Source of the DNA: Pedobacter cryophilus | GTDB lineage: Bacteria; Bacteroidota; Bacteroidia; Sphingobacteriales; Sphingobacteriaceae | DNA length: 64,000 nt | NCBI RefSeq assembly: GCF_005116455.1 | Contig: NZ_SWBP01000001.1 | Coordinates: forward strand, 248,001 to 312,000 | Direction: 5' to 3' | Shown: piece by piece, positions 9,938 to 18,375 of the stretch | Position numbering within the stretch: position 1 is the stretch's first letter | How the letters are laid out: every line of letters begins with the position of its first letter | Made by a program: the position numbers and the translations under genes | The notes under the pieces: generated by a model | Told to the model about the DNA's origin: nothing | Databases searched by the model: none | The model's input: only the letters and a program-made list of their open reading frames with translations

Positions 9938-10729
9938 TTCTCCACCTTTATAAATCATTCTTGTGCCTTGTTTAGCATGCTTAACTTTCAGTTTCTTTCC
10001 TTTATAAGCATAAGGATTCTCTTTAATTTTTGAAATTAAAGAATCGGCTTTTGTAATCTGATAGGTTGATTCATAAGTGTTGGCCTTTTTATTTGCCATC
10101 ACTAAGTATTGTTTGGTTGCAGAAAGTGAATCTATCCTATCAAAAGTCAAATTAAAATCTCCTACCTCGGCATTTGCATCTTCTAATCTTTTAAAATCAA
10201 ACTGCTTATTCTTGTCTAACAAATAATCATCCACTAAAACAAACGGAATTTGACTCAATAAAGAATCACCGGCGGCTACTCTTTCCTCTCCTTTTAAGAA
10301 AACATTGTTTCTAAAATATATTCGGGTTTCTTTAAACTCATAAACAGGTTTTTCTGTAGAAGATGCCTGTTTAGTTTTCTCCCAATAAAGCACCAATTCT
10401 CCATTATCCAAATAATACTTTTTCTCTACAAATCCGTTATCACCAGCTTCTCCATATTCTATAAAAAGTACAGGAACACTATCTTGACTGTAAATTGAAG
10501 TATAAAATGAATAATCTCCTTTGGTGAAAACCGGACTTTCTTTATTTGCTAATGACTCTTTTAATTTTTCTAAACCATCAGTATATATTAAAATACTGCT
10601 ATCAGAACTGTTAAGAGCCTTTAAAGAATCTTGAACTTGAGCCATTTTTTGCTGGTTAGATTGGCAGCCCATCCAGCTTATAGAAATGAGTAAGAAGAGT
10701 ATTAAATAATAAGCGTAGTTTTTTTGCAT
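9923..10729 (-). CDS. predicted lipoprotein, unknown function
   Basis: This 268-residue protein begins with a hydrophobic segment ending in the lipobox-like WMGC (Cys at about residue 22), so it is predicted to be lipid-anchored in the envelope. The mature part is hydrophilic and Lys/Asp rich with no family I recognise. It lies 16 bp downstream of the fused E1 dehydrogenase on the same strand, so the two may be co-transcribed, and it ends inside the convergent SprT-like gene (15-bp overlap). Confidence 0.6.
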   Translation of the reverse strand: MQKNYAYYLILFLLISISWMGCQSNQQKMAQVQDSLKALNSSDSSILIYTDGLEKLKESLANKESPVFTKGDYSFYTSIYSQDSVPVLFIEYGEAGDNGFVEKKYYLDNGELVLYWEKTKQASSTEKPVYEFKETRIYFRNNVFLKGEERVAAGDSLLSQIPFVLVDDYLLDKNKQFDFKRLEDANAEVGDFNLTFDRIDSLSATKQYLVMANKKANTYESTYQITKADSLISKIKENPYAYKGKKLKVKHAKQGTRMIYKGGELSAF

Positions 10730-10745
10730 TTAAGTTAATTTGCGT

Positions 10746-12722
10746 TTAAAATGATATCAATTTCTGTATGTTTTGATGCAATCTAGAATTAGCCAAAAAC
10801 TGATGTTCTAATGCTTTATTCATAGGTATTGCGGTGTCTAAACTAGCACACCGAAGTACAGGTGCGTCTAAAAAAGCAAAACAATGCTCAGTAATAGAAG
10901 CGGCAATTTCTGCACCAAAACCACAACATAATGTATCTTCATGCAAAATGAGTGCCCTACCCGTTTTTTTAACCGATTTATATACCGCCTCTTTATCCCA
11001 AGGCTGTAAAGACCTTAAGTCTAAAATATCAAAATCATATTCAGAATGCTCTTTTTGATACGCTATAGCCCAATGAACGCCTAAACCATAAGTAATAATG
11101 CTAAACATATCTCCATTTGCATGTAGTTTTGCTTTTCCTATCGGGATACTAAAATAACCATCGGGAATAGTTCCGGAGCTTTTTCTGTACAAATATTTGT
11201 GTTCAAAAAACATCACTGGGTTGGGATCTTCAACTGCTGCAATCATCAACCCATAAACATCTTCTGGAAAAGCAGGATAAACCACTTTTAACCCCGGAGT
11301 TTTAGTAAACCAAGCCTCGTTACTTTGCGAATGGAAAGGTCCGGCTCCAGTACCTGCTCCGGTTGGCATTCTTATCACTACATCTGCTTTTTCTCCCCAC
11401 CTATAATGCGTTTTAGCCAAATTATTTACAATCTGATTAAAACCACAAGTTGCAAAATCTGCAAATTGCATTTCCATAATAGCCTTATAACCATTAATGG
11501 ATAAGCCTAAAGAGGCTCCCACAATTGCCGATTCGCAAATAGGGGTATTCCTCACCCTCTCTTTGCCAAATTTTTCAACAAAACCTTGTGTAATTTTAAA
11601 AGCGCCACCATACTCGGCAATATCTTGTCCCATAATTACCAAATTGTGGTATTTCTCCATCATTAAGCTCATGGCTTTGCTTATGGCATCAATATATCTT
11701 CCATCAGTAAATTCAGTTGGTTTATTTATAGGCTTTTGCTGATAAGGGAAATACATATCCTCTATTTCCAGCTCTTCATCAACAACAGGTTCTGGTTCGG
11801 CGAAAGCCTTCTCTATCTCTGAATTGATATAAGCTGTATTATCTGACCGAATTTGTAGGATGAAATTTTCGTCAATTATTTCTTGCTCTAATAAATAGGT
11901 TTCATAATTTTTTAGAGGATCTTTTTGTTCCCATTCTGTAAACAACTCTTGTGGAACATACTTAACTCCTGAGGCCTCCTCATGTCCACGCATTCTAAAA
12001 GTGATACATTCAACTAAAACTGGTCGGGGGTTTTCTCTTAAATCTTCGGCCAAAGCTTTAATGGTGTGGTAAACTTCTAACACATTATTTCCATCAATTT
12101 TAACACCTTGCATTCCATAACCTTTGGCTCTATCTACCAATTGTGCGCATCGGTATTGTTCGTTGGTTGGTGTAGATAAACCATAGCCATTATTTTCGAT
12201 GATGAAAATAACAGGCAAATCCCAAACGGCGGCAACATTTAATGCTTCATGAAAATCGCCTTCGCTGGTTGCGCCTTCACCTGTAAAGGCCAGAGTTACT
12301 TTTTCCTTTTTTTCTAAAATATCTGCTAGCGCAATTCCATCTGCTAAAGCCAACTGAGGCCCTAAATGGGAAATCATTCCAATAATTTTATATTCTTGAG
12401 TGCTAAAGTGAAAAGAGCGATCTCTACCTTTTGTAAAGCCTGTTGCTTTGCCCTGCCACTGCGCCATTAATTTCCATAAGGGAATCTCACGAGCAGTAAA
12501 AACCCCTAAATTTCTATGCATTGGCAAAATATACTCATCAGCATTTAATGCTAAAGTACAACCAACAGCAATAGCTTCTTGCCCAATGCCCGAGAACCAT
12601 TTCCCAATTTTTTCTTGCCTTAACAACTTCAACATTTTCTCTTCAATCATTCGCGGAAGCAAAAGATTTTTATAAATGTTTTTAAGTTCTGTTGTAGAAA
12701 GGTTTTTAGGATCAAAAATCAT
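10746..12722 (-). CDS. 2-oxoacid dehydrogenase E1, fused alpha and beta subunits
   Basis: At 658 residues the protein joins an E1-alpha half (about 1-310) and an E1-beta half (about 325-658), which are separate genes in many bacteria. The thiamine diphosphate motif starts at G148-E-G and ends near N177-N-G. The beta half starts near FTDGRYIDAISKAM and contains the MGQDIAEYGG segment. The sequence most resembles branched-chain 2-oxoacid dehydrogenase E1, feeding acyl-CoA into iso/anteiso fatty acid synthesis, but substrate cannot be fixed by eye. E2 and E3 genes are not in the window. Fused E1 proteins of this kind are common in Bacteroidetes. ATG start at 12722. Confidence 0.85.
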   Translation of the reverse strand: MIFDPKNLSTTELKNIYKNLLLPRMIEEKMLKLLRQEKIGKWFSGIGQEAIAVGCTLALNADEYILPMHRNLGVFTAREIPLWKLMAQWQGKATGFTKGRDRSFHFSTQEYKIIGMISHLGPQLALADGIALADILEKKEKVTLAFTGEGATSEGDFHEALNVAAVWDLPVIFIIENNGYGLSTPTNEQYRCAQLVDRAKGYGMQGVKIDGNNVLEVYHTIKALAEDLRENPRPVLVECITFRMRGHEEASGVKYVPQELFTEWEQKDPLKNYETYLLEQEIIDENFILQIRSDNTAYINSEIEKAFAEPEPVVDEELEIEDMYFPYQQKPINKPTEFTDGRYIDAISKAMSLMMEKYHNLVIMGQDIAEYGGAFKITQGFVEKFGKERVRNTPICESAIVGASLGLSINGYKAIMEMQFADFATCGFNQIVNNLAKTHYRWGEKADVVIRMPTGAGTGAGPFHSQSNEAWFTKTPGLKVVYPAFPEDVYGLMIAAVEDPNPVMFFEHKYLYRKSSGTIPDGYFSIPIGKAKLHANGDMFSIITYGLGVHWAIAYQKEHSEYDFDILDLRSLQPWDKEAVYKSVKKTGRALILHEDTLCCGFGAEIAASITEHCFAFLDAPVLRCASLDTAIPMNKALEHQFLANSRLHQNIQKLISF

Positions 12723-12920
12723 CTATCTAAGCTAATGCTTTTTTAAAAAAACTGGAATGCTTCTTGAAATTTATTTGGGTATAATGCTGTATGCTTAATC
12801 TTTTTGGAAAGAAAAAACCAGAAAGAATTTTAAACACAGAGGGCGCTGAGTTCACAAAGCTACAGGACTGTAAAATTTATGAAATCAATAATCGAAGCTT
12901 ATAAAACCATTTAAATTTCT
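12723..12920. other. 198-bp gap with a degenerate CACAGAG-type repeat
   Basis: No gene is seen. Positions 12833-12859 read like a remnant of a dispersed sequence with CACAGAG/CACAAAG words; a similar one occurs at 34745-34782 after argB. This is visual similarity only. Confidence 0.3.
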
Positions 12921-13262
12921 TTATTTCTCAATATCCAACTCTATGGCTGGATCCCAATAATGGGCTTTGAAATTAATAATCTGATCGTTTTCTACTTTAA
13001 TCCCTTCGTTTTCTAATAGTTCTTCCATTTGAGTTAAGGAACCAAAATGGAATTTACCCGTTAATAACCCATTTCTGTTAACCACCCTGTGTGCGGGTAA
13101 ATTAGGATGAGATTGAATAGCGCCATTCATAGCGTAACCTACCATTCTAGATGATCCTTTTGTGCCCAAATAGGAAGCTATTGCACCATAAGAAGTCACT
13201 TTACCTTTGGGAATTAAAGCGACCACTTGATAAACCTGATCATAAAAAGACGCTCTATCCAT
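12921..13262 (-). CDS. alkyltransferase-like (ATL) protein, MGMT family without catalytic Cys
   Basis: This 113-residue protein matches the DNA-binding domain of O6-alkylguanine-DNA alkyltransferase: IPKGKVTSYGAIA, the SSRMVGYAMN helix and PAHRVV. The canonical PCHRV active-site Cys is Ala57 here. This substitution defines ATL proteins, which bind O6-alkylguanine and hand the lesion to nucleotide excision repair instead of dealkylating it. The start overlaps the 3' end of trmB by 8 bp, so the two are translationally coupled. A C-terminal tail (HYWDPAIELDIEK) is typical of short ATLs. Confidence 0.88.
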   Translation of the reverse strand: MDRASFYDQVYQVVALIPKGKVTSYGAIASYLGTKGSSRMVGYAMNGAIQSHPNLPAHRVVNRNGLLTGKFHFGSLTQMEELLENEGIKVENDQIINFKAHYWDPAIELDIEK

Positions 13263-13908
13263 TAAATTGAAACTTCAGGTAATTGATGTTTTTTCCCTTT
13301 TGTAGGTATATTCTTTCATAATGAGTTTTGATAGAAAGAATTTCGTCTGAATGATGGTCTCTGTAAACGTTGGTGGTTTGCTGTAAAGCAGGAATATTTA
13401 ATTCGGTGATTTTTTCTAAAGTGTAATCGTAAAAACCATCGTTATCTGTTTTAAGATGCATGATTCCGCCTGGTTTTAACACTGTTTTATATTTTCCTAA
13501 AAAAGTGGGGTTGGTTAATCTTTTACGTTCTAATGGGCTTTGCGCCTGGGGATCTGGAAAAGTAAGCCAAATTTCGTCTATCTCATCCACTTCAAAATAA
13601 TCTAATAGATTTTGGATTTGAATTCTTAGAAAACCAACGTTATCTAAACCTTCATCAATAGCCATTTTTGCTCCAACCCATAACCTGTTTCCTTTATAAT
13701 CAATGCCTATAAAATTCTTATCAGGAAATTTCCTTGCTAGGTTAACACTATACTCTCCTTTTCCACAGGCTAACTCTAAAATTATAGGATTTGTATTTTT
13801 AAAAAAATCTTTACCCCAATTTCCTTTAAAGGGTTTTCCTTCTTCTAATTCCTTCACATTATTAAATGTTCCTATTTCTGTGAAACGCTGTAATTTTCTT
13901 TTAGCCAC
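13255..13908 (-). CDS. trmB: tRNA (guanine-N7-)-methyltransferase
   Basis: This 217-residue class I SAM methyltransferase has the SAM motif ELACGKGEYS, IGIDYKGNRLW and the TrmB signature IWLTFPDPQ followed by a basic ERKRLT stretch. It forms m7G46 in the tRNA variable loop. The start is GTG at 13908, with AGGAG only two bases upstream, an unusually clear but tightly spaced Shine-Dalgarno site for this genome. A -7 box lies at 13935-13928. The ATL gene overlaps its 3' end. Confidence 0.9.
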   Translation of the reverse strand: MAKRKLQRFTEIGTFNNVKELEEGKPFKGNWGKDFFKNTNPIILELACGKGEYSVNLARKFPDKNFIGIDYKGNRLWVGAKMAIDEGLDNVGFLRIQIQNLLDYFEVDEIDEIWLTFPDPQAQSPLERKRLTNPTFLGKYKTVLKPGGIMHLKTDNDGFYDYTLEKITELNIPALQQTTNVYRDHHSDEILSIKTHYERIYLQKGKNINYLKFQFNG

Positions 13909-13927
13909 TACTCCTTATTTTATAGCA

Positions 13928-13935
13928 CAAAAGTA
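13928..13935 (-). promoter_or_regulatory. TAnnTTTG -7 box for trmB
   Basis: On the minus strand the bases read TACTTTTG, matching the Bacteroidetes -7 consensus, 20 nt before the GTG of trmB. No clear -33 TTG was seen. Confidence 0.55.
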
Positions 13936-13997
13936 AGATTTCATCTTTATTAATCAGATTATTAAAAGAATAGGTTTTAACACAAGGATTAGAATTT

Positions 13998-14005
13998 TAT
14001 CTTTG
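13998..14005 (+). promoter_or_regulatory. TAnnTTTG -7 box for GDP-fucose synthase gene
   Basis: TATCTTTG matches the -7 consensus. It overlaps the first possible TTG codon (14003), so translation must begin downstream at TTG 14027; the expected leader is roughly 15 nt. Confidence 0.6.
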
Positions 14006-14026
14006 AACATATTTACAACAAACACA

Positions 14027-14956
14027 TTGGAAAAAACAGCAAAAATTTATGTCGCAGGGCATAACGGAATGGTAGGTTCGGCCATTGTAAGAAAATTAGA
14101 AAAAGAGGGTTATACCAACATTATTAAAAGAAGCTCTAAAGAGTTAGATTTAAGAAATCAGTTGGCTGTTGCCGAGTTTTTTGATCAAGAAAAACCAGAT
14201 TATGTTTTTTTAGCCGCCGCTAAAGTGGGAGGCATTATTGCCAATAATACTTACAGAGCCGAGTTTCTTTATGAAAATTTACAAATTCAAAATAACGTTA
14301 TCCATCAATCTTATTTGCATGCAGTAAAAAAATTGATGTTTTTAGGCTCAAGCTGTATTTATCCAAAAATGGCTCCTCAACCTTTAAAAGAAGAGTATTT
14401 ATTAACTGGCTTATTAGAAGAGACTAATGAACCTTATGCCATTGCTAAAATTACTGGAATCAAAATGTGTGATGCATACAGAGCACAATATGGTTGCAAT
14501 TACATATCAGCAATGCCCACCAATTTATATGGTTATAATGATAATTACCATCCTCAAAACTCTCATGTTTTACCTGCTTTAATCAGGAAGTTTCATGAAG
14601 CTAAAGTAAACCATGATAAAACAGTAACCATTTGGGGAAGCGGCAGCCCAATGAGAGAATTTTTATTTGCTGACGATTTAGCTGATGCTTGTTTTTACTT
14701 AATGCAAAATTATGATGAGCCTAACTTAATTAACGTTGGAACTGGGGAAGATTTAAGCATTAAAGATTTAGCTTTATTGATAAAAGAAATTATTGGCTTT
14801 GAAGGCGAATTGGTTTTTGATAGCAGTAAACCTGATGGCACTCCACGTAAATTAATGGATGTAAGTAAACTACATGGCAAAGGTTGGAAACATAAAATTG
14901 ATTTGAGAGAAGGAATAGCTTTAGCTTACCAAGATTTTTTAGAGAAGTTTGTTTAA
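14027..14956 (+). CDS. fcl: GDP-L-fucose synthase
   Basis: An extended short-chain dehydrogenase with the NADP-binding [12 protein letters not shown] near the N-terminus, a SSCIYP serine motif, catalytic YAIAK, and [11 protein letters not shown]. It epimerises and reduces GDP-4-keto-6-deoxymannose to GDP-L-fucose for surface glycans. The start is TTG 14027 ([13 protein letters not shown] follows), chosen over TTG 14003 because that codon lies inside the -7 box. About 309 residues, normal for the family. gmd is not in the window. A strong bidirectional terminator follows 23 bp after the stop. Confidence 0.9.
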   Translation: MEKTAKIYVAGHNGMVGSAIVRKLEKEGYTNIIKRSSKELDLRNQLAVAEFFDQEKPDYVFLAAAKVGGIIANNTYRAEFLYENLQIQNNVIHQSYLHAVKKLMFLGSSCIYPKMAPQPLKEEYLLTGLLEETNEPYAIAKITGIKMCDAYRAQYGCNYISAMPTNLYGYNDNYHPQNSHVLPALIRKFHEAKVNHDKTVTIWGSGSPMREFLFADDLADACFYLMQNYDEPNLINVGTGEDLSIKDLALLIKEIIGFEGELVFDSSKPDGTPRKLMDVSKLHGKGWKHKIDLREGIALAYQDFLEKFV

Positions 14957-14979
14957 CAAGGAATTTAAATCTCATAAAA

Positions 14980-15013
14980 AAGCCCTAAAATGATTAAGTT
15001 CATTTTAGGGCTT
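14980..15013. terminator. bidirectional terminator between fcl and the YtxH operon
   Basis: A perfect 14-bp stem (AAGCCCTAAAATGA with its complement) around a 6-nt loop, with an A run before and a T run after, so it can serve both convergent units. Confidence 0.9.
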
Positions 15014-15031
15014 AATTTTTTAACTATTTCT

Positions 15032-15514
15032 TTAGTGAATAGGCTTTCCAGAATAGGTTTCACTTTCTGGCGAAATGCCGTAATCAATATCTTCATTCTT
15101 GCTCCTAGCTTTTTTAGAAGAAGGAGAATCTACCCAGTCTACTAATTTATCTATCCAACCACCCAACATTCCTTTATTAAAAATTTTAGAATTTATGGTG
15201 TTTTGCGAAAGTAAAGAGACAATTGATTTAAAAATAAAACCTCTACCACTCAGTAGCGTTTTATTAAGCAAGAAAGGAATACCTATTCTAGCTAAATTTG
15301 TAACCCAATCTGCTTCTTGTGGTGCTTTACTTTTATTATCTCTTAAGCCTAAAAATGAAAGTGATCCTTTTATAAAACTTAAAGGGCTATTTAAAGCTTT
15401 GCTAAAACTAGTTACCTTTTGGCTTAAATAAATCTCCTGTTCTGCTCTATGCAATCTCAAAATTGCAATTTCTAATCTTAATTGATCAATGTTTTCAATT
15501 TTAGTTTTTGCCAT
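15032..15514 (-). CDS. hypothetical protein, third gene of envelope-stress-like operon
   Basis: This 160-residue protein has no family I recognise. It has an amphipathic N-terminal helix region (residues 1-35), a moderately hydrophobic middle and a charged, Ser-rich C-terminus. The start ATG overlaps the stop of the holin-like gene by one base (TAATG), with AGGAGGAG just upstream. The position after YtxH-like and holin-like membrane proteins suggests an envelope-associated role, but no function can be given. Confidence 0.6.
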   Translation of the reverse strand: MAKTKIENIDQLRLEIAILRLHRAEQEIYLSQKVTSFSKALNSPLSFIKGSLSFLGLRDNKSKAPQEADWVTNLARIGIPFLLNKTLLSGRGFIFKSIVSLLSQNTINSKIFNKGMLGGWIDKLVDWVDSPSSKKARSKNEDIDYGISPESETYSGKPIH

Positions 15515-15873
15515 TACTCCTCCTCCTCGTTTTTAAAGATCTTTTTAATCATTCCATTAATGATTGGCTTTTCTAAATACTTGTCTTTGATTAAATAAAT
15601 TATCAAAGCGAAAATAAAATAAATGATTGCCATGATGAAAAACCCACCAAAAGAGTTTCCTAATAGTTCTGACAAATAAAAACCTAGGGCTAAGCTGGTA
15701 AACAAAAAAGCCAAAATCAGAAATATTACAACTAACCCATCAGTAATTAAATTAGAAAATAAGTAAACGCCTTTTTCTATCAGCGTAAGCTTACCTAACT
15801 TCATTCTGGTGTTAAGGTATTCTTTTAATTTTTCTAATAATTGCTCTAGGCCTTTATTACCGCTATCTTCCAT
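15514..15873 (-). CDS. phage-holin-family (putative Actinobacteriophage holin-like) membrane protein
   Basis: A 119-residue protein with an amphipathic N-terminal helix, two hydrophobic segments (about residues 45-68 and 75-97) and a highly charged tail. This matches the small holin-like / superfamily III membrane proteins that often accompany YtxH genes in Bacteroidetes. No phage genes are nearby, so it is not prophage lysis machinery. Second gene of the three-gene operon. Confidence 0.65.
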   Translation of the reverse strand: MEDSGNKGLEQLLEKLKEYLNTRMKLGKLTLIEKGVYLFSNLITDGLVVIFLILAFLFTSLALGFYLSELLGNSFGGFFIMAIIYFIFALIIYLIKDKYLEKPIINGMIKKIFKNEEEE

Positions 15874-15891
15874 AGTGTTGTATTAAAATCA

Positions 15892-16158
15892 CTATACGTG
15901 ATCAGTTTCTTGAGTGTATTCGTTTTCTGCCTGTTTAATTTTAGATTTAATGTTACTAACAACTTTTTCTTTAAAATCAGTTAGGTTATCAATTTCACTC
16001 GCAGCTCTTTCTTTGATACTATCTCCTAAATTTTTTAATGAATCTGAAAGTTTATCTCTTGTATCTGAACCTTTTTCTGGTGCAAATAACATTCCTAAAG
16101 CGGCGCCAGCAGCTAAACCTGCTAATAAAGCAATTACGGTTTTTGAGTTATTGTTCAT
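15892..16158 (-). CDS. YtxH domain-containing protein
   Basis: An 88-residue protein with a glycine/alanine-rich membrane segment (ALLAGLAAGAALGMLFAP) followed by EKGSDTRDKL and a long amphipathic helix, the YtxH signature. Such proteins are usually stress-induced in Gram-positives; function in Bacteroidetes is unknown. First gene of the operon, 18 bp before the holin-like gene. Confidence 0.8.
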   Translation of the reverse strand: MNNNSKTVIALLAGLAAGAALGMLFAPEKGSDTRDKLSDSLKNLGDSIKERAASEIDNLTDFKEKVVSNIKSKIKQAENEYTQETDHV

Positions 16159-16241
16159 GTTATAGATTTTTAATTTTATGAATAATTTAAGACTTACATT
16201 GATATAAGAAAATACCTTGCCAAACTATTAATTAACACCTA

Positions 16242-17279
16242 TTAATTTTCACTTTTTTGTAGTTGTTGTTCTAATCGCTCGGCAGCAATTTTATCGGTTT
16301 CATAAACTTGTATCAAGTGTAAAAACCAAGATAATAATAATGGACCAAAAACCAATCCTACAAAGCCAAATAAAGGAAGCCCTATTACTACGCCAACTAC
16401 TGTAATGATGGGGTGAGTATCTGCTATTCGTTTATTGATCATAAATCTTATTACGTTATCAATATTTATAATAATTATAAGAGTAACCAGAAGTACAAAA
16501 GTTCCCTGCCAATTTTCTCCGTTAATAAAAAGAATTAATGCGGCCGGAATTGTCACTATAGGCGCCCCAATTACTGGCATAAATGATAAAAACAAGCTCA
16601 CTACTCCCCAAAACACAGCATCGTTAATTCCCGCAATAAAAAAACAAATGCTAACTAACATTCCTTGAATTAGTGCTATAAAACCTTGCCCTAACACATT
16701 GGAATAAGTGGTGTTTTTTAGTTCTGTTGCAAATTTAATGGCGTGATGTTCTCTTAAAGGGGCGTACTTTAATAAGCCTCTTTCAAATTCCTGATATTGT
16801 ACAAACATGAAGTAAAGTATAAAATACATCATGGCTATAGTTAAAAATATATCTAAAGTACCTCCTAACACTGTTGGAAATAAGTCTTGAACAAATTCAC
16901 TAAACCTTGCTACATATTTATCAATTAAATTTGGCTGATCTAATTTTAATCCAACATAATCATCTAAACGAGAAATCATTGCCTTTACCATAAACTGATC
17001 TTTTTTAAGATCACTTAACCTATTTACAATCATAAAACTGAGTGTAAAAAATGGGATGATAATGATGCTAAATGAAATTAAAATTATAGAAACAGCAGAG
17101 AAAACTCTACCTATTTTCTTTTTAAAATATATAAACAACGGCTTAAATATAGTGTAGAGGATAATAGAACCCAAAAAGGCAGTAAATAATCCTTTTAGAC
17201 TGTAGAATATAACAACTGCCAAAATAATAATGGCTAACAGTACTAAATTGTTTCTTTGTTTATAAGAGAAAACCGACAT
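16242..17279 (-). CDS. AI-2E family transporter (permease)
   Basis: A 345-residue integral membrane protein with about eight transmembrane segments: N-terminal pair, a third segment near ILISFSIIIIPFF, a soluble loop (~110-150), then the conserved GQGFIALIQGMLVSI and FLSFMPVIGAPIVTIPAA regions and a C-terminal bundle ending in LLLSWFLHLIQVYE. This is the TqsA/YdiK family. Members export diverse small molecules or ions; the substrate here is not predictable. The start is ATG 17279. Confidence 0.85.
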   Translation of the reverse strand: MSVFSYKQRNNLVLLAIIILAVVIFYSLKGLFTAFLGSIILYTIFKPLFIYFKKKIGRVFSAVSIILISFSIIIIPFFTLSFMIVNRLSDLKKDQFMVKAMISRLDDYVGLKLDQPNLIDKYVARFSEFVQDLFPTVLGGTLDIFLTIAMMYFILYFMFVQYQEFERGLLKYAPLREHHAIKFATELKNTTYSNVLGQGFIALIQGMLVSICFFIAGINDAVFWGVVSLFLSFMPVIGAPIVTIPAALILFINGENWQGTFVLLVTLIIIINIDNVIRFMINKRIADTHPIITVVGVVIGLPLFGFVGLVFGPLLLSWFLHLIQVYETDKIAAERLEQQLQKSEN

Positions 17280-17307
17280 GCTTTAATTTTTTTTCAATCT
17301 AAACAAA

Positions 17308-17335
17308 AAAAGCTCCGAAATTATTCGAAGCTTTT
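17308..17335 (-). terminator. terminator of outer-membrane protein gene
   Basis: A 12-bp stem with one G-U pair on the minus-strand transcript, 4-nt loop, followed by a T run on that strand. It lies about 22 bp after the stop of the 17357-18313 gene. Confidence 0.75.
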
Positions 17336-17356
17336 AATTTTTTTATTGGATGTTAT

Positions 17357-18313
17357 TTATTGTTTTAAAACATTTAAAGGGCAACCTGCTCCATCTACTT
17401 TAACACCTGTTGGCGTACTAGGGCATTTATCTAAATGATCTGCAACTCCGTCTCCATCAGTATCTTTCTTAAGATCCTGAATTTTTTCTTCAACTTTAGT
17501 TGTACGTCCTTTTAATTTGTTAACGTCTTCACGTAATGATGCATCATTTAATTCATCATACATATTGGCTACAGGATTAGCCCAAGTTAAATCTTGTTTA
17601 GATTTTGGCCCTAAAGCAAATTCTAATCCTAATGAAGTATAAGAAAATTTATCTTTAGAATTTGCTTTTGCATAATTAGCATCTAAATTATCACTATCAA
17701 GGTAATTCATTGTGTAACCTAAATCAAAGTTGATCCCTTCTGAAACTTTGAATTTTATGCCCATTCCTAAAGGAATATAAGCTTCTTTAATATAATCATC
17801 ACCGCCATCTGCTTTACCTTTCCAATCAACGGTTGTACCGGTTGCATTTACATAACTTGGTGCGTAACTTAATAAGCCGTATCCCAAATTAAGAGAAAAG
17901 TTAACTGCATTTTCTCTTTTTAAAAAGTCTACAGATCCTAAACTTAATACTCCTCTTAAATCTAAACCAAAAGCCATTTTAGTATCAAAAGATCTGAATC
18001 CGTTTGTTGCAACATCGTTATTACCTGATAATTTACCAAATAACAAATTACCTTGTAAGCCAAAAGAATGCGCTAATTGTTTACGTAAAGAAACACCATA
18101 ACCTAAATTAACGTCCCAATTTGCAAAATCATTTGATCCTCCTGTTAAAACAACCGGAGCTAAAGCGCCTGCATTTACTCCAATAGAAAAAGTTCTGTAT
18201 TGGTCTCTGCCTCCAAAGGTTTTTGCTTTTGCTGATGCTGTTGTTTCTTGTGCATTAGCTGATGCTGATAGTAATAAACCAGCGGTAATAAATAAATTTA
18301 CTATTTTTTTCAT
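17357..18313 (-). CDS. outer-membrane beta-barrel protein with thrombospondin type-3 repeat
   Basis: The protein has a signal peptide ending ASANAQ, a beta-rich region of about 230 residues with alternating aromatic strands, a short coiled segment (NKLKGRTTKVEEKIQDLK) and a calcium-binding TSP3-like tail DTDGDGVADHLDKCP. It resembles the barrel plus linker of OmpA-family porins, but the peptidoglycan-binding OmpA domain that normally follows is missing: the stop comes right after GCPLNVLKQ, followed by a terminator, so this is a naturally short form. The start is ATG 18313; a TTG at 18334 lies within the -7 promoter box and is rejected. Confidence 0.75.
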   Translation of the reverse strand: MKKIVNLFITAGLLLSASANAQETTASAKAKTFGGRDQYRTFSIGVNAGALAPVVLTGGSNDFANWDVNLGYGVSLRKQLAHSFGLQGNLLFGKLSGNNDVATNGFRSFDTKMAFGLDLRGVLSLGSVDFLKRENAVNFSLNLGYGLLSYAPSYVNATGTTVDWKGKADGGDDYIKEAYIPLGMGIKFKVSEGINFDLGYTMNYLDSDNLDANYAKANSKDKFSYTSLGLEFALGPKSKQDLTWANPVANMYDELNDASLREDVNKLKGRTTKVEEKIQDLKKDTDGDGVADHLDKCPSTPTGVKVDGAGCPLNVLKQ

Positions 18314-18331
18314 ATTTAATTTTTTGATCGC

Positions 18332-18339
18332 CAAAGGTA
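18332..18339 (-). promoter_or_regulatory. TAnnTTTG -7 box for the outer-membrane protein gene
   Basis: The minus strand reads TACCTTTG 18 nt before ATG 18313, with a TTG at 18357-18355 upstream (15-nt spacing, slightly short). Confidence 0.55.
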
Positions 18340-18375
18340 ATATTTTTATAAAAACAATTAAATTTTTCTTTTTAA

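Noticed and set aside
15514-15873. Prophage lysis cassette because of the holin-like protein
   Set aside because: No endolysin, structural or integrase genes nearby; the neighbour is a YtxH protein, a common chromosomal pairing.
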